From assembly GCA_020436165.1 (NCBI GenBank), contig JAGQYI010000048.1, positions 17,919 through 81,918 of the forward strand: DNA of 64,000 nucleotides, read 5' to 3'. A model generated the notes under the pieces. That model was not told the origin of the DNA, did not search any database, and saw only the letters and a list, made by a program, of their open reading frames with translations. Positions within the stretch are counted from its first letter, which is position 1; every line of letters begins with the position of its first letter. The DNA is from Cyclobacteriaceae bacterium (GTDB lineage Bacteria; Bacteroidota; Bacteroidia; Cytophagales; Cyclobacteriaceae). Below are positions 1 through 9,140 of this stretch, piece by piece. A program made the translations under genes and the position numbers.

Positions 1-299
1 TTGGTAGTTATGCGGTGTTGGTTGAAGTAAATAACAATAGCTATATGGGTATGCTTAACATTGGCGTAAGACCTACGATCAATAAAAATTTGTCGGGGAG
101 TGAGTATGAGCAAACCATTGAAGCTCATATTTTTAACTTTGATGAGGATATTTATGGAAAAGAAATAACCATTAAATTCATTAAATTGATCCGCAAAGAA
201 GAAAAATTTGAATCATTGGAAGCACTTAACGCACAACTTAAAAAAGATAAAGAGTCCGCTTTAGCTATTTTAACTGCGTCTGACCTAAACATTGCCTGA
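1..299 (+). CDS. ribF: Bifunctional riboflavin kinase/FMN adenylyltransferase, C-terminal part (5' truncated by the window)
   Basis: RibF phosphorylates riboflavin to FMN and adenylates FMN to FAD in the cytoplasm. Only the last ~99 residues are present. The frame is open from base 3, so the gene begins outside the window. The visible part is the riboflavin kinase domain end: GMLNIGVRPTIN, then EAHIFNFDEDIYGK and the FIKLIRKEEKF stretch, all typical of the RibF kinase C-terminus. It stops at TGA 297-299, one base before the ATG of the acetoacetyl-CoA synthetase, so the two are probably co-transcribed. Family call is firm; the adenylyltransferase half cannot be seen. Confidence 0.9.
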   Translation, partial: GSYAVLVEVNNNSYMGMLNIGVRPTINKNLSGSEYEQTIEAHIFNFDEDIYGKEITIKFIKLIRKEEKFESLEALNAQLKKDKESALAILTASDLNIA

Positions 300-300
300 C

Positions 301-2262
301 ATGACTTCGCCCAAATTGCTCTGGAAACCATCAGAGGAAACTATTATATCCAGTAATTTAACTACATATATTAATTGGTTAAATGATCGAAACCTCGTTA
401 CCACACACAATTTCAACGAAATTTATGAATGGTCGGTAAACAATATTGATGCTTTTTGGCGCTCTATATGGGACTACTTTAATATTCTTTCTAATGGACA
501 ACCTTCACAAGTAACCTCCTCCAAAGAAATGCCGGGGGTAAAGTGGTTTGAAGGGACAAAAGTGAATTACGCAGAACATATTTTTAGGAATAATTCGACA
601 AAACATCCTGCAATTTTATTTAAAAATGAAACCAATGAACTGACAGAAATTAGCTGGGAGGAATTAGAGAGGAAAGTTGCCTCGTTTCAACAGTTTTTGA
701 AAGCCAGAGGAATCAAAGAAGGAGATCGGGTGGTAGCTTACTTACCTAATATTCCTGAGGCAACAATAGCTTTTTTAGCCACCAATTCAATTGGTGCAAT
801 ATGGTCGAGCACCTCTCCTGATTTTGGCACAAGCTCAGTAGTAGACCGCTTCTCTCAAATCGAGCCTAAACTTTTAATTACGGTAGACGGATACCAATAT
901 GGGGGTAAGAAATTTAGCAGGATAAATGATGTAAATGAAATTATCAAAGAATTACCAACCCTGCAGAATGTAGTGCTCATCCCCTATTTGGAGGTTACTA
1001 GTTCCATTGACTTTAGCTTCACAACACTTTGGGAAGCAGCCATAAAACCAACCGATCAAAAACTCACCTTTCAGCGGGTTGAATTTAACCAACCTATATG
1101 GGTACTATATTCATCTGGTACTACAGGTAGGCCAAAAGCAATAACCCACAGCAATGGAGGAGTGCTTTTAGAACATTTAAAATACCTTACATTCCATAAC
1201 GATGTAAAACCGGGTGAAAGAAGTTTTTGGTACACCACCACGGGATGGATGATGTGGAACTATATCCAGGCAGCGTTATTATGTGGAGCAACCATCGTTT
1301 TATACGATGGAAGTCCTGCTTATCCGCATATGAATGAACTGTGGAGTTTTATAGAAAAAGCTCAAATTACACATTTTGGTACAAGTGCTGGTTTTGTGGC
1401 TGCAAGCATGAAAGCCCAGGTTAGGCCAGGAAAAGATTTTAAGCTTGACTCACTTCGGTCTATTGGCTCAACAGGCTCTCCCCTCTCACCTGAAGGTTTT
1501 GACTGGATTTACGAGGAGGTAAAGACTGACCTTTGGTTGGCATCCATAAGCGGTGGCACCGATGTATGCAGCGCCTTTGTAGGAGGCAATCCAAGATGGC
1601 CGGTTTATTCCGGAGAAATTCAATGCAGAGCATTAGGCTGCAAATTAGAGGCCTACAATGAGGATGGGCAACCAGTAATTGGTAAAATGGGTGAAATGGT
1701 TATCTCCGAGCCTATGCCTTCTATGCCTGTGTTCTTTTGGGGAGATGATGATTTTAAAAAGTACAAAGAAAGCTACTTTGAAATGTTCCCCGGAAAATGG
1801 CGTCATGGAGACTGGACTGAAATAACTGAACGAAATGGAGTAATCATATATGGCAGATCGGACTCAACGCTTAATCGTGGAGGTATTCGAATAGGTACAT
1901 CTGAAATTTACAGAGCTGTAGATAGCCTTGAGTTCATTGCCGATAGCCTTGTAATATATTTGGATAATGACAACAAGGATTACATGCCATTGTTTGTTGT
2001 TTTAAAAAATAATGAAAGATTGACAGAAGATCGTATAGCAAAGATAAAAACAACCATACGGGAATCTTATACGCCTCGTCATGTGCCCGATGAAATAATT
2101 CAGATACCTGAAGTTCCTTATACCATTAGTGGTAAAAAAATGGAAACCCCGATCAAAAAGATATTGATGGGCCAATCTGCTGAGCAAGTGGTTAGTAAAG
2201 ATGCCATGAGAAACCCCAATGCCCTTAAGTTTTTTATAGATTTGAATACTGCAATAAAATGA
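301..2262 (+). CDS. Acetoacetyl-CoA synthetase
   Basis: ANL-superfamily enzyme that activates acetoacetate with ATP and CoA, in ketone-body or polyhydroxybutyrate-related metabolism. Length (653 aa) fits the family. The AMP-binding P-loop SSGTTGRPKA lies near residues 271-280, the family-specific block WYTTTGWMMWN follows, and the C-terminal catalytic lysine sits in SGKKMETP (K612/613), where AACS and acetyl-CoA synthetases agree. I start it at ATG 301 because it directly follows the ribF stop; a TTG at 292 would add three residues and overlap ribF. It overlaps gldC by 4 bp (ATGA). Acetoacetyl-CoA specificity rests on overall resemblance; another short acyl-CoA ligase is possible. Confidence 0.88.
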   Translation: MTSPKLLWKPSEETIISSNLTTYINWLNDRNLVTTHNFNEIYEWSVNNIDAFWRSIWDYFNILSNGQPSQVTSSKEMPGVKWFEGTKVNYAEHIFRNNSTKHPAILFKNETNELTEISWEELERKVASFQQFLKARGIKEGDRVVAYLPNIPEATIAFLATNSIGAIWSSTSPDFGTSSVVDRFSQIEPKLLITVDGYQYGGKKFSRINDVNEIIKELPTLQNVVLIPYLEVTSSIDFSFTTLWEAAIKPTDQKLTFQRVEFNQPIWVLYSSGTTGRPKAITHSNGGVLLEHLKYLTFHNDVKPGERSFWYTTTGWMMWNYIQAALLCGATIVLYDGSPAYPHMNELWSFIEKAQITHFGTSAGFVAASMKAQVRPGKDFKLDSLRSIGSTGSPLSPEGFDWIYEEVKTDLWLASISGGTDVCSAFVGGNPRWPVYSGEIQCRALGCKLEAYNEDGQPVIGKMGEMVISEPMPSMPVFFWGDDDFKKYKESYFEMFPGKWRHGDWTEITERNGVIIYGRSDSTLNRGGIRIGTSEIYRAVDSLEFIADSLVIYLDNDNKDYMPLFVVLKNNERLTEDRIAKIKTTIRESYTPRHVPDEIIQIPEVPYTISGKKMETPIKKILMGQSAEQVVSKDAMRNPNALKFFIDLNTAIK

Positions 2263-2594
2263 AGAAATCAGAAGTAATTTTTAAGATAGAACTAGACGAC
2301 AATAATGTTCCAGAAACCATTCAATGGGATGCCACTGATAAGCCCGGAGATTTGGACTTTACCAAAGCTATATCAATAGGAATATGGGACGATTCGGAGA
2401 AAAACACCATGCGCTTGGACCTATGGACCAAAGATATGCCCATGCACGAAATGAAAATGTTTTACATAGATGCGTTAGGGGGCATGGCGCAAAGTTTACT
2501 TACAGCCACTGGTGATGAAGCTATGTCAAAGCGTATAAATGACCTTTGCGATTCACTCGGCAAGGAGTTAAAAAATGAACTTTCAGGAGGATAA
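2259..2594 (+). CDS. gldC: Gliding motility protein GldC
   Basis: Small soluble protein (111 aa) of the GldC family, found almost only in Bacteroidota and linked to gliding motility and T9SS function, with no known enzymatic role. Recognised from the N-terminal KSEVIFKIELDDNNVPETI, the central KPGDLDFTKAISIGIWD and the C-terminal SLGKELKNEL. There is no signal peptide. The ATG overlaps the TGA of the upstream acetoacetyl-CoA synthetase (ATGA), so it is probably translationally coupled to it. A 129-bp gap follows before the TonB receptor. Confidence 0.88.
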   Translation: MKKSEVIFKIELDDNNVPETIQWDATDKPGDLDFTKAISIGIWDDSEKNTMRLDLWTKDMPMHEMKMFYIDALGGMAQSLLTATGDEAMSKRINDLCDSLGKELKNELSGG

Positions 2595-2723
2595 TTGCTT
2601 TAGATTTTCTTTTTTTACGGCAATTAAATTGCAATAAAATAAGTTCCAACCTTTTTCAGAGCCAATAAAATTATGTAGCTTTCAAGGTGGAGAACAACAT
2701 TTTAACCAAACTTTACAACTAGC

Positions 2724-5678
2724 ATGAAAAAACAACCATGGAAAAGTGGGCTCTTTTTTGCCCTCTTTTTTGCCTTTAGCATTAGTCTTAAGGCTCAAAC
2801 AGGCACCCACATTGAAGGAAAGGTTTCGGACATCAATGGTGAACCACTCGCGGGTGTGAACATTCTTGTCAAAGGCCAGGTAATTGGTACAGTAAGTGAC
2901 ATAGATGGAAACTTTGCTTTTGATGTTAAGACCCCTCCTCCTCTGACACTTTTAGTTTCAATGGTAGGGTATGAATCTCAAGAAATCGGGATTACAGATG
3001 CTAATACTACAGGCTTAGACCTAATGATGACCGAACAGTTTATTATGGGTCAGGAAGTAGTTGTATCTGCATCCAGAATGGAGCAAAGCATTATGGAATC
3101 ACCTGTTTCGATTGAGCAAATGGGGATTTTGGCCATAAAAAATACGGCTTCAGACTCTTATTATAAAGGAATCGGAAATCTGAAGGGAGTGGACATGACC
3201 ACCAGCAGTATTAACTTTCAGATTTTTAATTCCAGGGGCTTTAACTCTACCGGAAATACACGTTTTGTTCAATTGGTAGATGGTATGGATACCCAGGCAC
3301 CTGCATTGAATTTTCCTATCGGTAGCCTAAATGGCCCATCTGACCTCGATGTTGAAAGTATAGAATTTATTCCGGGAGCAGCCTCTGCTTTGTATGGTCC
3401 CAATGCCTTTAACGGTATTTTACTTATCAATAGTAAAAACCCATTTGATTATCAGGGGTTAAGTGCTACAGCCAAACTAAGTGTAAACCATATTGGCGAT
3501 TCTAACCTAAACAGTGAAGATGGAGTACTAAACCCTAATGATAATTCATTTGGCCCGGGAAGCCCACAGCCTATGTACTCAGCATCCATTCGGTATGCAA
3601 AGGCTTTTAACAATAAATTTGCCTTCAAATTTAATTTCACATATAGTGGTGCTACAGATTGGTATGGCACCAGTTTACAAGACCGGAATGAGGCCAGTAC
3701 ACCTTCAGGCCTGACCTTTAATCCCGGAGCCGATCGACTACATGCATTCGGAGATGAGGTAGCTATAAATTTAGGTCTACTAAAGGCAAGTGGTGATTTC
3801 TTAGCATTGGCAAATGCGGGAGGGTTAGATGTAAACCTTCTTCCTAGCATTACGGTTTCAAGAACCCCCTACCTTGAGAAGGACATTGTTGATTATGGAG
3901 CAAAAAATATAAAAGTTGGTGGTGGGCTTTTTTACAGGCTTACCGATCGGGTTGAATTATCCTATAACTACAGCTACGGGGGCGGAACTTCAGTTTATAC
4001 TGGAGCACAACGCTATTCTTTATCTAATTTCAATATTCAGTCACACAAACTTGAGTTAAGAGGAGATAACTTCTTTGTAAGAGCATACACTACTCAAGAG
4101 AACTCAGGAGGCTCTTTTATAGCAGATTTAACTGGCGTTCTTATTAATGACCAATGGAGAGATAATAGTACATGGTTTGGTTTATATGGAATCAATTACC
4201 TGATTGAAAAGCAATTGAAAGGTTCTTCGGATGAAGTTGCTCACCAAGCTGCCAGAAATGCTGCCGATGCTTTCTCTACAATTGATGGTAATAAAAGATT
4301 GGAGCCCGGAACAATTGAGTTTGAGCAGGCATTAGCTAAAGCAAAAAATGATGTAATCCCAAGCGGTTCTAAATTTGCTGACAAAAGTGCCTTGTACCAT
4401 GTTGAAGGCCAATATAATTTTAAAAATGAGATTAGCTTTATGGATTTATTAGTAGGCGCCAGTTATCAATTATACGACCTGCGCTCTAATGGAACCATTT
4501 TCCCCGATAGTGAGGATAACCCAATTACAATTTCAGAGTATGGAGGTTTTGTTCAAGGTTCTAAAGCCATTGCAAATGAACGTTTACGCTTGACAGCCTC
4601 AATTCGTTTCGACAAAAACGAGAACTTTCAGGGGCAAATTAACCCAAGGGTATCGGCAGTAATTAAAGCTGCTGAAAACCATAATATTCGGTTATCTTAC
4701 CAAACAGGTTTTAGAAACCCAACTACCCAGGGTCAACACATTGATCTCAACGTAGTATCTGCACGTTTATTAGGAGGCTTAAAGTATTACCGCGATAAGC
4801 ACGATATCTTTACCAATGCGTATACAATGGCTTCCGTGAATGCATTTGTTGAAAAATTTGCAGAAGAAGGCAATGGTGATGGTACCCAATTAGGTAATCC
4901 AGAATATTTAAGTTTATTGGTGCCGTACACAGAAGCAGATGTACCTGAGGTCAAACCTGAGCAAATCAGCTCTTTTGAAATTGGATACAAAGCGCTTATT
5001 AGCAACAATTTATTACTTGATATAGCAGGATACTACAACATATACAACGATTTTATTACCCAGGTACAAATGCGAAAATCAGCTGGCACAATTGATATAA
5101 CAGGTGTTTCTACAGACCCAGGCAGTCCTGATTACTGGGGAATTAATCCTAAAACCGAGCAAAACATTAGAAATGCTCAAACGCTTTTAACGCCTATTAC
5201 TACACCTGGTCAGGAAAACACCTTCCAAACCTATACTAATTTTAACCAACAGGTTGTTGGTGCGGGTGCTGTGTTTGGAGCAGATTATATGCTTGGAAAA
5301 GGATATACGGTGGGTATAAACTACAACTGGAATAAATTACTGGAAGGTCTTGATGAAAACTTCCTAAACGATTTTAACACACCTGAGCACAAAGCAAATA
5401 TTAGCTTTAGCAACAGAAAAGTTACCGACAAACTTGGTTTCAATGTAACCTACAGATGGCAAAATGCTTTCCGATGGGAAGCTTCATTCGGACGTGGAGA
5501 AGTACCTGCCATTGGAACATTGGATGCACAGGTTAGCTACAAATTGAAAGGATTAAGGTCCGTACTGAAAGTAGGTGGATCTGATCTCTTGAATACCCGA
5601 TATGTGCTTAATTATGGTGGCCCAACATTGGGTGCCATTTATTATGTGTCACTCACATTTGATGAACTGTTGAACTAA
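2724..5678 (+). CDS. TonB-dependent outer-membrane receptor with N-terminal carboxypeptidase-regulatory-like domain
   Basis: Large outer-membrane transporter (984 aa). Residues 1-25 form a signal peptide ending in KAQ. A carboxypeptidase-regulatory-like beta-sandwich follows (about 29-110, with GKVSDINGEPLAGVNILVKG), then the plug domain with DLDVESIEFIPGAASALYGP, then a long beta-barrel ending in ...YYVSLTFDELL. The front domain is characteristic of Bacteroidota receptors. The next gene, a secreted SGNH lipoprotein, starts 13 bp downstream, so the two are probably one operon that captures and processes a shared substrate. The substrate cannot be told from sequence; no SusD homologue follows, so a classical glycan SusCD system is unlikely. 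Confidence 0.9.
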   Translation: MKKQPWKSGLFFALFFAFSISLKAQTGTHIEGKVSDINGEPLAGVNILVKGQVIGTVSDIDGNFAFDVKTPPPLTLLVSMVGYESQEIGITDANTTGLDLMMTEQFIMGQEVVVSASRMEQSIMESPVSIEQMGILAIKNTASDSYYKGIGNLKGVDMTTSSINFQIFNSRGFNSTGNTRFVQLVDGMDTQAPALNFPIGSLNGPSDLDVESIEFIPGAASALYGPNAFNGILLINSKNPFDYQGLSATAKLSVNHIGDSNLNSEDGVLNPNDNSFGPGSPQPMYSASIRYAKAFNNKFAFKFNFTYSGATDWYGTSLQDRNEASTPSGLTFNPGADRLHAFGDEVAINLGLLKASGDFLALANAGGLDVNLLPSITVSRTPYLEKDIVDYGAKNIKVGGGLFYRLTDRVELSYNYSYGGGTSVYTGAQRYSLSNFNIQSHKLELRGDNFFVRAYTTQENSGGSFIADLTGVLINDQWRDNSTWFGLYGINYLIEKQLKGSSDEVAHQAARNAADAFSTIDGNKRLEPGTIEFEQALAKAKNDVIPSGSKFADKSALYHVEGQYNFKNEISFMDLLVGASYQLYDLRSNGTIFPDSEDNPITISEYGGFVQGSKAIANERLRLTASIRFDKNENFQGQINPRVSAVIKAAENHNIRLSYQTGFRNPTTQGQHIDLNVVSARLLGGLKYYRDKHDIFTNAYTMASVNAFVEKFAEEGNGDGTQLGNPEYLSLLVPYTEADVPEVKPEQISSFEIGYKALISNNLLLDIAGYYNIYNDFITQVQMRKSAGTIDITGVSTDPGSPDYWGINPKTEQNIRNAQTLLTPITTPGQENTFQTYTNFNQQVVGAGAVFGADYMLGKGYTVGINYNWNKLLEGLDENFLNDFNTPEHKANISFSNRKVTDKLGFNVTYRWQNAFRWEASFGRGEVPAIGTLDAQVSYKLKGLRSVLKVGGSDLLNTRYVLNYGGPTLGAIYYVSLTFDELLN

Positions 5679-5691
5679 AAGCTTTAGAACA

Positions 5692-7125
5692 ATGAAAAGA
5701 CTACTAAACATATTAATAGCCCTTACTTTAGTTGTTGCCACCAGTTGCACTTACACATTTCCTGAAGCGGAAACCCCAACATCCGGGTCAGCTAGTTTTA
5801 CCAAAGTGGTTGCTGTTGGCAATTCTCTAACCGCTGGTTTTATGAATGGAGCCTTATATACCGAAGGACAAGAAAATTCATACGCAAATATCATAGCCAC
5901 ACAAATGCAAACTGTTGGAGGAGGTACTTTCAATCAGCCTGATATTAATTCGGTGAATGGATACTATGGAATGGCTGGAAGCACAATTTTGGGAAGGTTG
6001 CATCTTGTAGGAATTGACAACCCAGCACCCTCACCTATTATTCCGGGAGAAGCAATTACAGCTTATTCCGGGGATAAATCCTCACTTAATAACTTTGGAG
6101 TACCGGGTATGCGAATAATAGATGCAGCGTATCCAGGCTACGGAACTGCAAATCCTTATTTTGGGAGATTTGCCTCTAATCCTGCAACTGGTACTGTGTT
6201 AGGAGATGCTTCTGCTGCTAATGGAACTTTCATCATTTTATGGTTAGGAAGCAATGACGTATTAGGATATGCTATTCATGGAGCCACTGGTGGTACTGAA
6301 GGTGACGGAACCAGCACAACTGACATGACTGCTGCAAATCTTTTTACTGGAGCCTATCAAAATGCCATTAACACCTTATTCGCAAATGGACAAAAAGGGA
6401 TAATAGCCAATATCCCAAATGTGCAGGATATTCCTTATTTTACGACTGTTTCATGGAATTCAATTCCAATGGATCAGGCAACTGCAAATCAAACAAACCA
6501 GGCCTATTTGAGCTATAATGGTGGCTTAGATCAAGCAGTTTTGGGAGGATTTATTACTCAGGATGAAGCTGATTTGAGATATGTTGAATTTGAAGAAGGT
6601 AATAATGGAATCGTTATCAACGATGAGGAATTGACAGATTTAAGTGGTTTGGGGTTGCCTTCAATTCGAATGACGAATTCAAATGATCTTATTACATTAA
6701 CAGCAGGTGCAGTCTTAGGAACGTTAGCCAATCCTAGTGACCCAACCACAGTAATAGGTGTTGGAGTTCCATTGGATGAAGAGTATACATTAACTCCAGC
6801 AAATCAAGAGGCTATTGCGGATAGAACAGCAGAATTTAATGCCGTTATTGCTGCTCAGGCTTCCAATGATATAGCATTTTTGGATATCAATTCTATATTC
6901 AAAGAATTTGCCCAAAGTGGCGCACTTATCAATGGAGCTGGATTAGATGCTACTTTATATCCTCCTTTTGGAGCTTTTTCATTAGATGGAATACATCCAA
7001 ATGCAAGGGGTTATGCGTATATAGCCAATTTATTTATTGGTAAAATCAATGAAAGCTATGGAGCTAACATTCCTGAGGTAAATCCAAATAATTACCCTGG
7101 AAATGAGTTGCCTGTGCCACAATAG
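5692..7125 (+). CDS. SGNH/GDSL-type esterase lipoprotein
   Basis: Secreted, lipid-anchored hydrolase (477 aa). The lipobox gives Cys19 (VVATSC). SGNH blocks are visible: GNSLTAG with nucleophile Ser45 (block I), LGSND around 185-189 with Asn188 (block III) and LDGIHPNARGY with Asp432 and His435 (block V). These are the catalytic residues expected for a lipase/esterase of this fold. The chain is longer than simple GDSL enzymes, with a large insert between blocks III and V. It lies 13 bp after the TonB receptor gene and is probably co-expressed with it. The substrate (lipid, ester or acylated sugar) is unknown. Confidence 0.85.
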   Translation: MKRLLNILIALTLVVATSCTYTFPEAETPTSGSASFTKVVAVGNSLTAGFMNGALYTEGQENSYANIIATQMQTVGGGTFNQPDINSVNGYYGMAGSTILGRLHLVGIDNPAPSPIIPGEAITAYSGDKSSLNNFGVPGMRIIDAAYPGYGTANPYFGRFASNPATGTVLGDASAANGTFIILWLGSNDVLGYAIHGATGGTEGDGTSTTDMTAANLFTGAYQNAINTLFANGQKGIIANIPNVQDIPYFTTVSWNSIPMDQATANQTNQAYLSYNGGLDQAVLGGFITQDEADLRYVEFEEGNNGIVINDEELTDLSGLGLPSIRMTNSNDLITLTAGAVLGTLANPSDPTTVIGVGVPLDEEYTLTPANQEAIADRTAEFNAVIAAQASNDIAFLDINSIFKEFAQSGALINGAGLDATLYPPFGAFSLDGIHPNARGYAYIANLFIGKINESYGANIPEVNPNNYPGNELPVPQ

Positions 7126-7144
7126 AATTTGGTTTTTTATTTAC

Positions 7145-7188
7145 TGAGGAAGGAATTTTGATAAGTTTTTCTCATAATTTCTTCCTCA
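7145..7188. other. Inverted repeat after the SGNH gene
   Basis: TGAGGAAG at 7145-7152 is matched by CTTCCTCA at 7181-7188, with AATT/AATT extending the stem inward. No T-run follows on the plus strand, so it is a weak terminator candidate or only a stabilising 3' hairpin. It lies in the 195-bp gap between the SGNH gene and the next lipoprotein gene; I see nothing else there. Confidence 0.3.
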
Positions 7189-7320
7189 ACTAAAACGGTT
7201 TAAAAATAAGTTTCAGTTACCAAATACACTTTTTAAGTATAAAGCTACATCTGTAAATATTTTGAAATTAATAGGTAATTACAGATTATTGTTAACATTT
7301 AAACACTTAACTCGAAAATT

Positions 7321-7950
7321 ATGAAGACAAATTTTACAATTGGAAAACTATTTACGGCAGCTTTTGCTTTAGCTGCTATTACACTTTCATCTTGTAATAA
7401 AGATGAAGACACAACACCAGATATCTCTGGAAAATATGCACTTACATCTGTGGTTTTAGTGGACGGTAATACTGGAGACAGCGATGATGCAAGTGATCTG
7501 GTTATTTATGGTGGATCGACTAACCCTGAAACTGACCCTCCATACACTGCTATAATTCCTGCTGGTGATAATGCTGCAAGTAATCAAGGGGCATTGTTTT
7601 TTGTTAATGAAATACTAAAAGGAGCTGCTCCTTGTACCAATCAAGATACCGGAACATGGACTTACTTAATAGACATGCAATCAGGTGGTGATTTAGCTTT
7701 TGAATGTACTTCAGAAAGTATAGAAGAGGTACTTGGTACTTGGGTACTTACCGGTACTTCTTCACTTACCCTAACCATTGAAAGTGAATCACTTGGAACT
7801 GTACCTGTAACACTTAGCAATTTGGAGATTACTGATACAACCATTTCAGGAACCATTAACGGTTTCCCAATGGTAAAAAATGCTACAGAACCAATTGGCC
7901 TAACTAACTTACAGTATATCAAAGTTGAAGCAACTATTACAAAACAATAG
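7321..7950 (+). CDS. Hypothetical secreted lipoprotein
   Basis: A 209-residue protein with a clear lipoprotein signal: hydrophobic residues 9-22 and lipobox ITLSSC (Cys25), followed by acidic NKDEDTTPD. After the anchor comes a segment starting ISGKYALTSVVLVDG, and a beta-rich C-terminus with alternating Thr/Ser strands. This layout resembles the lipocalin-like lipoproteins common in Bacteroidota, but I recognise no defined family. It is likely surface- or periplasm-facing. It is a stand-alone gene with a strong terminator directly downstream. Confidence 0.7.
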   Translation: MKTNFTIGKLFTAAFALAAITLSSCNKDEDTTPDISGKYALTSVVLVDGNTGDSDDASDLVIYGGSTNPETDPPYTAIIPAGDNAASNQGALFFVNEILKGAAPCTNQDTGTWTYLIDMQSGGDLAFECTSESIEEVLGTWVLTGTSSLTLTIESESLGTVPVTLSNLEITDTTISGTINGFPMVKNATEPIGLTNLQYIKVEATITKQ

Positions 7951-7970
7951 TTAAAGAATAAAGCAAAATT

Positions 7971-7996
7971 AAAAACCGGCCTTAGCCGGTTTTTTT
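7971..7996. terminator. Rho-independent, bidirectional terminator
   Basis: CCGGC (7976-7980), loop CTTA, GCCGG (7985-7989). The stem is extended by an A-run on the left and a T-run (7990-7996) on the right. It lies between the convergent lipoprotein gene (+) and ung (-), and the A and T tracts let it serve both strands. Confidence 0.85.
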
Positions 7997-8010
7997 ATGT
8001 CCATTTCATT

Positions 8011-8673
8011 TTACCAATCGATTGGTTCAAGCTCCCACTCTTTTAAATAAGTATTGCACTTGCTAAAATGTTTGTTGCCAAAAAAACCTCGGTGTGCAGC
8101 AAATGGAGATGGATGCGCTGATTCCAGCACCAAATGTTTGCTTCTGTCAATAATGGCTCCCTTTTTTTGTGCATACGATCCCCAGAGCATAAATACGAGG
8201 TGTTCTTTTTCTTCATTGAGCACTCGAATAACAGCATCGGTAAACTCCTCCCACCCTTTATTTTGATGCGACCCAGGGCTTGATGCTCTAACCGTAAGAG
8301 TTGCATTCAAAAGCAACACCCCTTGGTCGGCCCATCGTTCTAAATTACCCGATGCAGGAACTGGTTTGCCAAGATCATCATTAATTTCCTTAAAGATGTT
8401 TACCAAAGAAGGTGGCGTTCTAATACCATCGCTAACAGAAAAACAAAGCCCATTGGCCTGCCCTACCCCATGGTATGGATCCTGCCCAATAATCACCACT
8501 CTTGCATCATCAAATGAACAATGATCAAAAGCACTGAATATTTTTTTCCCGGGAGGAAACACCCTGTGATTCGCATATTCTGATTTCACAAAATCAACAA
8601 GGCTATCAAAATATGGCTTTTTAAACTCAGGGGCTAATTTTTGTTTCCAGGATTCATCAATGGTTACATTCAT
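8011..8673 (-). CDS. ung: Uracil-DNA glycosylase (family 1)
   Basis: Removes uracil from DNA to begin base-excision repair. At 220 aa it is standard length. The water-activating loop GQDPYH is at residues 63-68 (catalytic Asp65), the LLNATLTV strand is present, and the DNA-intercalation loop HPSP is at 187-190 with catalytic His187, followed by the conserved GFFGNKHFSKCN. It is a single gene, divergent from apaG across an 80-bp spacer, and convergent with the upstream lipoprotein across a shared terminator. Confidence 0.96.
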   Translation of the reverse strand: MNVTIDESWKQKLAPEFKKPYFDSLVDFVKSEYANHRVFPPGKKIFSAFDHCSFDDARVVIIGQDPYHGVGQANGLCFSVSDGIRTPPSLVNIFKEINDDLGKPVPASGNLERWADQGVLLLNATLTVRASSPGSHQNKGWEEFTDAVIRVLNEEKEHLVFMLWGSYAQKKGAIIDRSKHLVLESAHPSPFAAHRGFFGNKHFSKCNTYLKEWELEPIDW

Positions 8674-8741
8674 AGATTATAAACTATACATGAATAACTT
8701 TCGTATACTAGTGCAAACTATCAAATTTAATTGCGAATCGC

Positions 8742-8749
8742 TAACTTTG
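8742..8749 (+). promoter_or_regulatory. Possible -7 element for apaG
   Basis: TAACTTTG matches the Bacteroidota -7 consensus TAnnTTTG exactly, but I see no TTG at the expected 19-20 bp upstream. It ends only 4 bp before the apaG ATG, so if used the transcript would be nearly leaderless. Confidence 0.35.
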
Positions 8750-8753
8750 AAGT

Positions 8754-9140
8754 ATGGTAACTGAAGTAACAAATGGTGTAAAAGTATCTGTTGAGGTAGA
8801 ATACCAACCAAGCTATTCGAGCCCAAGCCAGCACCATTATGTATTTACCTACCAGGTTACCATTGAAAACAACAGTAATAAAACACTTCAGTTGAAAAGA
8901 AGGAAGTGGATAATTAATGACGCTGCATTTCCCATTCGCAATATTGAGGGGGAAGGTGTGGTAGGCCGACAGCCTGTACTGGAACCCGGGCAATCACATC
9001 AATACATCTCAGGATGCAATCTGAGATCCGGAATAGGAAAAATGCGAGGAAGCTATCAGATGGAAAAATTAATGGATGGACAACTCATTACCATTCAAAT
9101 TCCAGAGTTTAAAATGGTTGCTCCGTTTAAATTGAATTGA
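8754..9140 (+). CDS. apaG: ApaG family protein
   Basis: Small cytoplasmic protein (128 aa) with the fibronectin-III-like fold of the ApaG family. The family is named for its link to diadenosine tetraphosphate and Co/Mg resistance in enterobacteria, and its biochemical role is unsettled. Seen here: KVSVEVEYQP near the start, YQVTIENNS, the RRKWIINDA strand, GVVGRQPVLEPGQ and the YISGCNLRSGIGKMRGSYQM block, which is diagnostic. The stop is immediately followed by the TTG start of a methyltransferase gene. Confidence 0.92.
   Translation: MVTEVTNGVKVSVEVEYQPSYSSPSQHHYVFTYQVTIENNSNKTLQLKRRKWIINDAAFPIRNIEGEGVVGRQPVLEPGQSHQYISGCNLRSGIGKMRGSYQMEKLMDGQLITIQIPEFKMVAPFKLN

Noticed and set aside
3452..3850. 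Long antisense open frame inside the TonB receptor gene
   Set aside because: It lies wholly within a strongly supported gene, shows no recognisable domain and is a compositional shadow; similar antisense frames across the window were dropped for the same reason.
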